Below are positions 1-5,980 of a stretch of DNA of 5,980 nucleotides, in pieces. A program made the translations under genes and the position numbers. A model generated the notes under the pieces. That model was not told the origin of the DNA, ran no database searches, and saw nothing but the letters and a program-made list of their open reading frames with translations. Each line of letters begins with the position of its first letter. The stretch's first letter is position 1. Origin of the DNA: Actinomycetes bacterium (GTDB lineage Bacteria; Actinomycetota; Actinomycetes; Mycobacteriales; Micromonosporaceae); assembly GCA_023437285.1 (NCBI GenBank), contig JAEZGP010000799.1, positions 1 through 5,980 of the forward strand, read 5' to 3'.

Positions 1-1
1 G

Positions 2-82
2 GCAGGCCCCGGCGGACCGGCTGGTCCCGGTGGTCGCGGCCCGGGCGGTCGCGGTCCCGGTGGACGTGGCCCCGGTGGGCCG
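2..82 (+). repeat. Degenerate 15-bp tandem repeat encoding R-G-P-G-G pentapeptides
   Basis: Read in the PBP frame, bases 35-79 encode three consecutive R-G-P-G-G units. They are preceded by diverged A-G-P-G-G-like units from base 2 and may continue beyond the left edge. The units differ at third codon positions, so selection or slow divergence has kept the peptide rather than the exact DNA. The segment lies before the Lys/Arg-rich stretch and the membrane helix, so it should be in the cytoplasm, intrinsically disordered and positively charged. Confidence 0.8.
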
Positions 83-2479
83 GACGACTTCGACGAGCTC
101 GGCGACCCGTACCCGTCCGGGGAGAACGGGGACAGCGGCAAGAAGGTCGCTGACCCGAAGAAGGCGAAGAAGGCGCGGCGTCGCAACATCATCATCGCGG
201 CGTTCGCGGTCTTCATCATGCTCACCGGCATCGGCGTGGTTGGCGGCACGTACTACGTCGCGAGCGTCCCCAAGCCGGCCGAGCTGCCGTTGCCGGAGTC
301 GACCACCGTCTACTACAACGACGGCAAGACCGTCATGGCGAGGCTGGGGTCGGAGAACCGCACCATCATCGACACCACCAAGCTCAAGCCCTACGTGTCG
401 TGGGCGGTGATGTCGGCCGAGGACCGGACGTTCGAGACGAACCCCGGCATCGACATGAAGGGCATCATCCGCGCCGCGTACAACAACTTCACCGGTGGCA
501 CGAAGCAGGGCGCGTCGACGATCACCCAGCAGTACGCCAGGAAGGCGGCGGAGCTTCAGGACGTCTCGTACTCCCGCAAGCTCCGGGAGGCCGTGATGGC
601 CTGGAAGCTGGATGACGACATGTCCAAGGCGCAGATCATGGACATGTACCTCAACACTGTCTACTTTGGCCGCGGTGCGCACGGCATCGAGGCCGCCGCG
701 AACGCCTTCTTCGGCAAGTCGGCGAGCAAGCTCGCCCTGAACGAGGCGATGGTGCTGGCGGGCGTCATCAAGTCGCCCGGCGACAACGCGTTCGATCCCT
801 CGGTCAACCTCCAGGCGGCCAAGGACCGGTTCGAGTACATCCGCAAGGGCCTTTACGACTCGCCACTCAAGAAGATCCCCCAGGCGGAGGCGGAGGCGCT
901 CACGTTCCCCACGACCGTGGTGAAGTGGTCGCCGAACAAGCCCAACGCGAACAACATGCTGGACAAGCCGACGGGCCTCGTGGTCCAGCATGCCCTGTCC
1001 GAGCTGCGTCAGTCTGGCGACCCGGACTTCACGGACAAGCCAAAGGGCTACATCGAGAACAACGGCTTCAAGATCATCACGACGATCGACAAGGACGCCA
1101 ACGACGTCGCTCTGAAGTACGCCGACGAGACGCGCAAGACCTTCTCCCATCGCGGCAACGTCCCCAAGTACGTCCAGGCGGCGTTGGTCTCGGTGGAGCC
1201 GGGCACGGGACGGGTAATCGCGTACTACGGCGGCCACAACGGCGCCGGCGTCGACTACGCCGGCTGGTACTACGACGAGGACGGAGTGCCCACCGGCTAC
1301 GGCCGGCACCCACCAGGTTCGTCGATGAAGGTCTACGCCCTGGCCGCGGCTTTGAAGCAAGGCATCTCGCTGAAGTCGTACTGGGATTCCCGGTCACCGC
1401 ACACCTTCCCCAAGAGCGGTCGAACGGAGAGCAACCCCGTCCGCAACTCCAGCACGGCTGGGTGCGGCAACGTGTGTAACCTGATCGACGCGACGTCCGC
1501 TTCGCTGAACGTGCCGTTCTTCGGACTCACGGAACAGCTCGGTGCCGACAAGGTCATCGATATCGCCAAGGCCGCAGGCATCAACGACATGTGGGCGACG
1601 GTGAAGGACGAGAACGGCGCGATCGTGCAGAAGCGCATCGACCTTCGCGACAAGAAGGGCAAGGACGTCGCCCCCAAGTACTTCGGCACCGAGGTGGGCA
1701 TCGGGCAGTACCCGATCACCGTGGTCGATCATGCCAACGGCATGGCCACGCTTGCCGCCGACGGCGTCCGCGCGCAGGCGCACTTCGTCAAGGAAGTGAA
1801 GCGGGACGGCAAGGCCGTCTACAGCGAGAAGTTGCCGACGGGTAAGGAAGACCCCATCCTGCCGAAGAACGCGATCAACGACCTTACCTACGCCCTGCAG
1901 CAGGTGGGCGCCGGTAAGCTAGGCGACGGTCAGGACAGCGCCGCCAAGACCGGAACCTGGCAGTTCGGCAAGAGCACTGTGGACAACGCGCACGCGTGGA
2001 TCGTCGGGTACACGAAGAATCTCGCCACGGCCGTATGGATGGGCTCCAGCGGCAGCAAGGAACGGCCGCTGAGGTGGGGCTCCAAGGGCAACGGTGGCCC
2101 CATCTATGGCGCCGACGGTCCCGGCGAGATCTTCCGGGACTTCCAACGCGAAGCCACCAAGGCGATGAAGCTCAAGCATGAATCTTTCGGTCAGCCCGTC
2201 TTCCTGGGCGACGAGGGCGCGGGCAACACGCCGTCGCCGCAGCCGAAGGTGGAACCGTCGCGGCAGCCGAACTGCCGGCCCGGCAACCCCATGTGCAACA
2301 CCGGCCAACCGACCGGTCCGGCCACTGAATTCCCAACTCAACCCACGACCGAGCCGGGCGGGGGCGGCGGTCCCGGCGGTGGCGGTGGCGGTGGCGGCCC
2401 CGGCGGAGGCGGTGGTGGCGGCGGAGGCGGCGGAATCGTCATCACGCCACCGGGCGAGATCGCGAGGCGGGAACCCTGA
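2..2479 (+). CDS. ponA: Class A penicillin-binding protein (GT51 glycosyltransferase + transpeptidase), 5' end outside window
   Basis: Bifunctional peptidoglycan synthase: it polymerises lipid II and cross-links stem peptides at the outer face of the membrane. The frame is open from base 2 with no ATG, GTG or TTG before the ATG at 218, which lies inside the membrane helix, so the start is upstream of the window; 825 residues are visible. Order (visible numbering): Gly/Pro/Arg-rich cytoplasmic tail 1-27, acidic then Lys/Arg-rich stretch to 61, signal-anchor helix about 63-88, GT51 domain about 100-260 with the catalytic Glu of EDRTF (bases 419-421), GASTITQQ (509-532) and the second Glu in RKLRE (587-589). 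The transpeptidase domain, about 390-715, has SSMK with the nucleophile Ser (1319-1321), SLN (1502-1510) and KTGT (1946-1957). All catalytic motifs are intact. A Pro/Thr-rich, then poly-Gly tail follows. The next gene starts 3 bases after the stop. The symbol rests on family and on neighbourhood recalled from mycobacteria. Confidence 0.96.
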   Translation, partial: AGPGGPAGPGGRGPGGRGPGGRGPGGPDDFDELGDPYPSGENGDSGKKVADPKKAKKARRRNIIIAAFAVFIMLTGIGVVGGTYYVASVPKPAELPLPESTTVYYNDGKTVMARLGSENRTIIDTTKLKPYVSWAVMSAEDRTFETNPGIDMKGIIRAAYNNFTGGTKQGASTITQQYARKAAELQDVSYSRKLREAVMAWKLDDDMSKAQIMDMYLNTVYFGRGAHGIEAAANAFFGKSASKLALNEAMVLAGVIKSPGDNAFDPSVNLQAAKDRFEYIRKGLYDSPLKKIPQAEAEALTFPTTVVKWSPNKPNANNMLDKPTGLVVQHALSELRQSGDPDFTDKPKGYIENNGFKIITTIDKDANDVALKYADETRKTFSHRGNVPKYVQAALVSVEPGTGRVIAYYGGHNGAGVDYAGWYYDEDGVPTGYGRHPPGSSMKVYALAAALKQGISLKSYWDSRSPHTFPKSGRTESNPVRNSSTAGCGNVCNLIDATSASLNVPFFGLTEQLGADKVIDIAKAAGINDMWATVKDENGAIVQKRIDLRDKKGKDVAPKYFGTEVGIGQYPITVVDHANGMATLAADGVRAQAHFVKEVKRDGKAVYSEKLPTGKEDPILPKNAINDLTYALQQVGAGKLGDGQDSAAKTGTWQFGKSTVDNAHAWIVGYTKNLATAVWMGSSGSKERPLRWGSKGNGGPIYGADGPGEIFRDFQREATKAMKLKHESFGQPVFLGDEGAGNTPSPQPKVEPSRQPNCRPGNPMCNTGQPTGPATEFPTQPTTEPGGGGGPGGGGGGGGPGGGGGGGGGGGIVITPPGEIARREP
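188..265 (+). other. Signal-anchor transmembrane helix of the PBP
   Basis: About 26 mostly hydrophobic residues (starting N-I-I-I-A-A-F-A-V-F and ending near Y-Y-V-A-S) follow the basic run K-K-A-R-R-R (bases 167-184). The positive-inside rule puts the repeat tail in the cytoplasm and both enzyme domains outside. The ATG at 218 lies in the middle of this helix, which is why it is not the real start. Confidence 0.85.
2357..2434 (+). repeat. Poly-glycine tract (G5-P-G8-P-G11) at the PBP C-terminus
   Basis: Twenty-six codons encode only Gly, interrupted by Pro at 2372-2374 and 2399-2401, giving Gly runs of 5, 8 and 11. The DNA mixes GGC, GGT, GGA and GGG with a short pure (GGCGGT)3 core at 2375-2392, so slippage in steps of 3 or 6 bases is plausible. 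The tract follows a Pro/Gln/Thr-rich linker and precedes a short tail of 14 residues. It is extracytoplasmic and likely disordered. On the other strand it reads as poly-proline, which creates a false antisense frame. Confidence 0.95.
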
Positions 2480-2482
2480 CGG

Positions 2483-4072
2483 ATGGCTCGCGCCGTCGGA
2501 TCGGGTAGGGCAGGATCGGCGTCTATGAGCGCAGCGCACGCCGACCTCCTCCCCCGATCCGACGGCAACGAGCCCGACGGCTCGGCCCGGTCCGCGGACC
2601 CCGACGAGCCCATCGTCGCGCCGGGCCGTGAGGACCGGTTCGTCGGCGGGCTCGCCGAGAGCATCGGCGGATCGCTGGGCGACCACGCCACCCGCCGGCC
2701 GCGAAAGGTCTTCACGCCGGTACGCATCATTCTGGTGCTCGCGATGCTCACGTTCGGCCTGAACTGGGTGCAGAAGTACCCGTGCCAGGATGCCTCCTGG
2801 TCGGACTGGAGCCAGTACCGGTATTTCTGCTACACCGACGTCGTCGCGCTCTACTACGCCGAGGGTCTCGACCAGGGCAAGGTGCCGTACTTCGACCACA
2901 AGGTCGAGTACCCGGTGCTCACCGGCGCGCTCATGGGCGCGATCGGCCTGCCGGTGCACAACTTCGCGGTGGCGAACCCCAACACGATCAATGAGATCGT
3001 CTGGTTCTACAACGGGACGGCGTTCGTCCTGTTCGGCTTCGGCCTGGTCTCGGTGGCGGTCGCGCTCGCGCTGCGCCGACGACGACCCTGGGACGCCGCC
3101 ATGATCGCGGCGGCGCCCGCGCTGATCGTGACGGCGACGGTCAACTGGGACCTGTTCGCCATCGGGCTCACCGCGCTGTTCATGCTGGCCTGGGCCCGCA
3201 AACACCCGTGGATCGCGGGCCTGCTGCTCGGGTTGGCCACCGCCGCGAAGTTCTATCCACTCTTCCTCGCTGGCCCGCTCCTTGTCCTGGCGCTACGGAC
3301 GAAACGCTGGAAAGAAGCGTTGATCACCGTCGGCATCGGCACGCTCACCTGGGCCGCGGTCAACGCGCCGACCTTCCTTTTCGCGCGCGAGGGCTGGAAC
3401 GAGTTCTGGCGCCTCAGCGACGAACGGGGCATCGACTGGGGCACGCTCTGGTATATCGGTGCCCACTTCCCCGCCGGGGTCGAGGAGTACGGCATCGAGC
3501 CCTTCACGACGCTCGGCGGCAACATCGACCTGCTGAACAAGGTGTACCAGGGCCTGTTCTTCCTGTGCTGTCTCGCGATCGGCGCGCTCGCGATCTATGC
3601 CAAGCGGCGCCCGCGCTTCGCGCAGTTGGCCTTCCTCGTCATCGCGGTCTTCCTGCTCACCAGCAAGGTGTGGTCGCAGCAGTTCGGCATCTGGCTGATC
3701 CCGCTCGCCGTGCTGGCCCGACCGAAGTGGGGCGCGTTCCTCGCCTGGCAGGCCGCCGAGTTGATCTACTTCTTCAGCTTCTACGGCGAGCTGCTCACCG
3801 TCTCCGGCAAGCACATCTTCCAGGAATGGGTGTTCGTGTTCGCCTCGTCCTGCCGATGGGTCACCCTTGCGGTTCTCGTGGGCCTCGTCGTCCGCGACAT
3901 CCTGCGGCCACAGAACGATCTGGTACGCCGGACCTACGACGACGACCCCGACGGCGGCCCGTTCGACGGCGCCCCCGACTGGCCGGCCCTGGAAAAACTC
4001 CGCTTCTGGCGCCGCAGCCAGGACAGACCCGACCACGAGGGACCCGCGCTGCCCGTGCCCGCCACCAACTGA
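2483..4072 (+). CDS. GT87 / DUF2029-family polytopic membrane glycosyltransferase (GT-C fold), probable polyprenyl-phosphate-sugar dependent
   Basis: Length 529 aa from ATG 2483. An 80-residue polar N-terminus ending in R-R-P-R-K precedes the first helix (about 80-97). Roughly ten further hydrophobic segments follow to residue 472, then a charged cytoplasmic-type tail rich in Asp, Arg and Pro. GT87-like signatures are visible: an early extracytoplasmic loop with Y-T-D (Asp119) followed by G-K-V-P-Y and E-Y-P-V-L (about 117-147), N-W-D-L (221-224), G-L-A-T-A-A-K-F-Y-P-L (250-260) and S-K-V-W-S-Q-Q-F-G-I-W-L-I-P-L (394-408). Known members of this superfamily include actinobacterial mannosyl- and arabinosyltransferases that use lipid-phosphate sugars on the outer face of the membrane. 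The actual sugar and acceptor here are unknown. The 3-base gap after the PBP stop suggests one operon, and I recall the same pairing as Rv0050-Rv0051 in M. tuberculosis. ATG 2525 (Met15) is a strong alternative start, giving 515 aa. Confidence 0.9.
   Translation: MARAVGSGRAGSASMSAAHADLLPRSDGNEPDGSARSADPDEPIVAPGREDRFVGGLAESIGGSLGDHATRRPRKVFTPVRIILVLAMLTFGLNWVQKYPCQDASWSDWSQYRYFCYTDVVALYYAEGLDQGKVPYFDHKVEYPVLTGALMGAIGLPVHNFAVANPNTINEIVWFYNGTAFVLFGFGLVSVAVALALRRRRPWDAAMIAAAPALIVTATVNWDLFAIGLTALFMLAWARKHPWIAGLLLGLATAAKFYPLFLAGPLLVLALRTKRWKEALITVGIGTLTWAAVNAPTFLFAREGWNEFWRLSDERGIDWGTLWYIGAHFPAGVEEYGIEPFTTLGGNIDLLNKVYQGLFFLCCLAIGALAIYAKRRPRFAQLAFLVIAVFLLTSKVWSQQFGIWLIPLAVLARPKWGAFLAWQAAELIYFFSFYGELLTVSGKHIFQEWVFVFASSCRWVTLAVLVGLVVRDILRPQNDLVRRTYDDDPDGGPFDGAPDWPALEKLRFWRRSQDRPDHEGPALPVPATN
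2512..2527 (+). promoter_or_regulatory. Candidate ribosome binding site favouring the ATG at 2525
   Basis: AGGA at 2512-2515 lies 9 bases before the in-frame ATG at 2525-2527, near-ideal Shine-Dalgarno spacing. The first ATG (2483) has only GAGGCGGG at 2464-2471, a less typical match 11 bases away, but it benefits from coupling to the PBP stop at 2477-2479. The 14 residues between the two starts are Ala/Gly/Ser/Arg-rich and carry no family feature, so the shorter protein is as likely as the longer one. Confidence 0.45.
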
Positions 4073-4082
4073 ACGTCCGTCC
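4073..4082. other. Ten-base convergent junction between genes 2 and 3, no evident terminator
   Basis: The stop codons of the two convergent genes (TGA at 4070-4072 on +, TGA at 4085-4083 on -) are separated by ten bases. I see no GC-rich stem followed by a T run on either strand. The best nearby inverted repeat is a 4-bp GTCG/CGAC stem just inside gene 3, too weak to call. Transcripts from both sides probably overlap at their 3' ends. Confidence 0.7.
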
Positions 4083-5980
4083 TCAGGGGGTCACGTCGAA
4101 GACGACCGTGCCGTCGGGGCGTACGTCCTTGGTGATGCCGAAACCCTCGGCGGGCAGGTTGGCCGGGTCGGCCCACGGGGTGCCCTTGGCGAGCCTCGGC
4201 ACGATGACGACGGACTCGATGCCGATCCTGCGCAGGTACTGGACGCTGCCCGCGTCGGGGAACGTCTTCGTCTGCTGCCGGATCTCGGCCAGCTCGGTCG
4301 GTAGGAAGCCGCTCGCGCCGTTGGCCACGTCGACGAACCGGTCCGTGGTCCACAGCATGATGTGCATGTCGGGCAGGTCGGTGCTGGGCAGCACCAGGAC
4401 CGGACCGGCGACGTCGCGTAGCGCGGCGGGCTGGGCCGGCATGCGCGGGTGCGGGGTCGCGTTGCGGCCCTCGATGAGGACGAGGACGAGCGGGATGGCG
4501 ATCGCGACCCGGGCAAGGCTCGGCATCGAGTAGTGGCCGCGGGCCCGGGCGACCGCCAGCGCCTGGCGGCCCAGCGCGGACACCGCGCCGGCGGCGAGCA
4601 GGGCGAGCAGCAGGGTCGTCCACACGACTAACCGGCCGGGCGTACGCAGGCCCTCGAAGCCGGGCAGGTTGCGGTAGAGCAGCAGGTAGCCGAACTCGCC
4701 GTCGCCCCACGCCTGCGTACCCATGCCCAGGTAGATCGTGGCGGCCACGCCGGCGGCGAGCATCAGGCGGGTACGCAGCGACCAGACGGAGAAGAACACG
4801 CCGGTCAGCGCCAGGGCGTACAGGATGAAGCCCGGCAGCAGGTCCATCTCGGCGGGGAACGACAGCAGCTCGCGCGAGCTGGCGTGCAGCGTTCCCCACA
4901 GGACGGACTCGGGCGGTGACGTGAAGTAGCCGCGCAGCGGCGGCGAGAACACCCCGAGGAGCGCCTCGGTGCGTCGCGCCTGCGGGTACAGGTCGAGGAC
5001 CTTGAGGTAGGGCAGCGCCATGCCGACGCAGATGCCCGCGAAGATCAGCCCGCCGAGGCCGTCGGCGAGCAGCAGCCGCTTCGACGGCCAGCCGGGACCG
5101 CGCCATCGCGGCCGGCTCCACAGCCACCGGACCACGCCGATCAGTACGGCGCCGAGCAGCACGTACGCGAAAACGAGACCGATGCCGAAGCCGATCGTCA
5201 CCTGCCAGGCGGCCACGAGCCATCCGGCGAAGACGAGGCCGGGCCGGATCGCGCGCGCCGACGTGTCCTCGTCGGGCTCGCGGCGCGGGAACGGCAGCCG
5301 GATGCCGTGCCCGCGCGCCAGCAGCGCCAGCGCGAGCGCGATGCCGCCGGTCGAGATGACGTGCAGGTGCCCGGCCTGACCGAGCCGCCACGGCGCGAGG
5401 GCGAACGCCGCCCCGCCGACCGTCGCCCCGAGCGGACCGGTGCCGAGCTGGCGGGCCAGCGCGTACATGCCGACAAAGGCAAGAGCCAAGATCAAAACAA
5501 AAATGATGTTGTACCGGATGAGAGCCGCCTGCTGGCCCGTCCCGATCAGCGCGAACGGCGCGTACCCGAGGAACGAGTCGCTGAACGCCAACCCGTACGG
5601 CGACGGGTAGAACGCGTTGAGGTGCCACAGCTGCGACGGGTCGTGCACCAGGGCATGGCCGCCCCACGCGATCAGATAGGCCACCAGCGTCGGGTCGCCG
5701 AGGTCCTGCGGGATCGTCCGCGCCGGGTCGCGCAGGGCCGGCCACGTCATGAGTACGGCCAACGCGAGCGCGCCGAGGCAGACCAGCGTCCACTCGTGAC
5801 GCAGGAACCGGCCCCACGGTGCGAGTCGCCGCCCGACGCGTGCCGCCCGCGTCGGCGGTGGCGGCGCGGCCGGCGCGAACTTCCGCCAGGTCGCGAGCCC
5901 AGGCTCGTCACCGGGCTTCCGCTCGCCAACGCCGGGCTCCGACCCGCTGGTCGTCCGCGGCCTGCTGGTCGTCCCCGGCC
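4083..5980 (-). CDS. Polytopic membrane protein, probable GT-C-like glycosyltransferase, 5' end outside window
   Basis: The frame is open from the TGA at 4085-4083 to the right edge, 631 visible residues. No ATG, GTG or TTG occurs in frame between 5980 and 5763. The TTG at 5762-5760 would remove half of the first helix (W-T-L-V-C-L-G-A-L-A-L-A-V-L, from base 5792), so the true start lies beyond the window. Before that helix is a disordered Pro/Thr/Ser/Arg-rich tail of about 60 residues with a W-R-K-F...G-R-F-L-R-H-E-W basic boundary. The first outside loop carries G-D-P (Asp at 5696-5694) and F-Y-P-S-P, the position where GT-C enzymes keep a catalytic or metal-binding acidic residue. About ten helices follow, with G-H-L-H-V after the third or fourth and G-L-R-T-P-G-R-L-V-V late. 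The last 130 residues form a soluble, probably external domain containing N-G-A-S-G-F-L-P. The family resemblance is from memory; donor and acceptor are unknown. Convergent with gene 2. Confidence 0.85.
   Translation of the reverse strand, partial: PGTTSRPRTTSGSEPGVGERKPGDEPGLATWRKFAPAAPPPPTRAARVGRRLAPWGRFLRHEWTLVCLGALALAVLMTWPALRDPARTIPQDLGDPTLVAYLIAWGGHALVHDPSQLWHLNAFYPSPYGLAFSDSFLGYAPFALIGTGQQAALIRYNIIFVLILALAFVGMYALARQLGTGPLGATVGGAAFALAPWRLGQAGHLHVISTGGIALALALLARGHGIRLPFPRREPDEDTSARAIRPGLVFAGWLVAAWQVTIGFGIGLVFAYVLLGAVLIGVVRWLWSRPRWRGPGWPSKRLLLADGLGGLIFAGICVGMALPYLKVLDLYPQARRTEALLGVFSPPLRGYFTSPPESVLWGTLHASSRELLSFPAEMDLLPGFILYALALTGVFFSVWSLRTRLMLAAGVAATIYLGMGTQAWGDGEFGYLLLYRNLPGFEGLRTPGRLVVWTTLLLALLAAGAVSALGRQALAVARARGHYSMPSLARVAIAIPLVLVLIEGRNATPHPRMPAQPAALRDVAGPVLVLPSTDLPDMHIMLWTTDRFVDVANGASGFLPTELAEIRQQTKTFPDAGSVQYLRRIGIESVVIVPRLAKGTPWADPANLPAEGFGITKDVRPDGTVVFDVTP
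5475..5504 (-). other. AT-rich, rare-codon patch inside a membrane helix of gene 3
   Basis: Counted directly, these 30 bases hold 10 G/C, against a very GC-rich background. In the gene 3 frame they read ATT TTT GTT TTG ATC TTG GCT CTT GCC TTT: six T-ending codons and two TTG leucine codons in ten, unlike flanking codons, which nearly all end in G or C. The encoded residues (I-F-V-L-I-L-A-L-A-F) form the core of a normal-looking helix, so the frame is intact. Confidence 0.75.
5946..5980 (-). repeat. Two copies of an 18-bp direct repeat encoding R-P-(G/R)-T-T-S
   Basis: On the + strand GCTGGTCGTCC recurs at 5946-5956 and 5964-5974, followed by GCGGCC and CCCGGCC respectively, a period of 18 bases. 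The second copy is cut by the window edge. In the gene 3 frame it gives P-G-T-T-S then R-P-R-T-T-S in the cytoplasmic N-terminal tail. More copies may lie beyond the window. Confidence 0.65.

Noticed and set aside
419..451. EDRTF motif followed by T-N-P-G rather than the E-H-x-G of enterobacterial PBPs, a possible catalytic defect
   Set aside because: The catalytic Glu is present, and as I recall mycobacterial PonA1 also has N-P-G here, so this appears to be a lineage variant and not a loss of function.
2338..2751. Minus-strand frame encoding a poly-proline protein
   Set aside because: It is the reverse complement of the poly-glycine tract and the start of the GT87 gene; there is no independent support for coding.
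1919..3205. A 428-codon open frame on the minus strand across the PBP/GT87 junction
   Set aside because: It lies antisense to two well-supported genes. Its product is rich in Arg, Asp, Glu, His and Gly with no domain or helix pattern, as expected from the mirror of GC-rich codons.
4104..4115. Small inverted repeat GTCG-AAGA-CGAC as a terminator for the plus-strand operon
   Set aside because: The stem is only 4 bp, has no T run and lies inside the gene 3 coding region; such matches are frequent by chance in GC-rich DNA.
3208..4533. A 441-codon plus-strand frame across the convergent junction
   Set aside because: It crosses the ends of two real genes in the wrong frame and is Arg/Ala/Pro-rich with no recognisable motif.
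3934..5817. A 627-codon minus-strand frame, longer than the ATG/TTG-bounded version of gene 3
   Set aside because: It is out of register with the membrane-protein frame, is dominated by Arg/Ala/Pro/Gly without hydrophobic helices, and would run about 140 bases into the end of the GT87 gene.
1..5980. Search for mobile elements, CRISPR arrays, tRNA/rRNA genes or a defence or biosynthetic system
   Set aside because: Three long genes fill the window. No terminal inverted repeats, spacer-repeat arrays, cloverleaf-like sequences or transposase, nuclease or toxin motifs were seen.

Overview
The window looks like chromosomal core DNA from a high-GC Gram-positive actinobacterium. It is strongly GC-rich with G/C in most third codon positions, and it is packed with long shadow frames. 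The class A penicillin-binding protein followed directly by a GT87/DUF2029 membrane protein matches the actinobacterial arrangement I recall as ponA1 (Rv0050) - Rv0051 in Mycobacterium tuberculosis. A Micromonosporaceae-type genome is my best guess, but the sequence does not prove it.

Layout: three genes fill essentially the whole window, and two of them run off its ends. (1) Positions 2-2479 (+): a bifunctional glycosyltransferase/transpeptidase PBP, open through the left edge. It has an R-G-P-G-G repeat tail on the cytoplasmic side and a long Pro/Thr then poly-Gly tail outside. (2) Positions 2483-4072 (+): a polytopic GT87-like (GT-C fold) glycosyltransferase starting 3 bases after the PBP stop, so probably cotranscribed. 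(3) Positions 4083-5980 (-): a second, different GT-C-like polytopic membrane protein, convergent with gene 2 across only 10 bases and open through the right edge. Its true start lies outside the window; the TTG at 5760-5762 would cut the first membrane helix in half.

How they fit together: the PBP polymerises and cross-links peptidoglycan outside the membrane. The GT87-like protein has the features of an enzyme that transfers a sugar from a polyprenyl-phosphate donor on the outer face of the membrane, and gene 3 may be another of this kind. The shared theme is envelope building, but the substrates of genes 2 and 3 cannot be read from the sequence.

I found no RNA genes, mobile elements, CRISPR arrays, attachment sites, origins or convincing terminators, and no gene-free stretch longer than 10 bases. 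I do not see a new multi-gene system here. The points worth a second look are low-complexity tails, cysteine pairs in the PBP, a 30-base AT-rich codon patch inside gene 3, and the terminator-less convergent junction.
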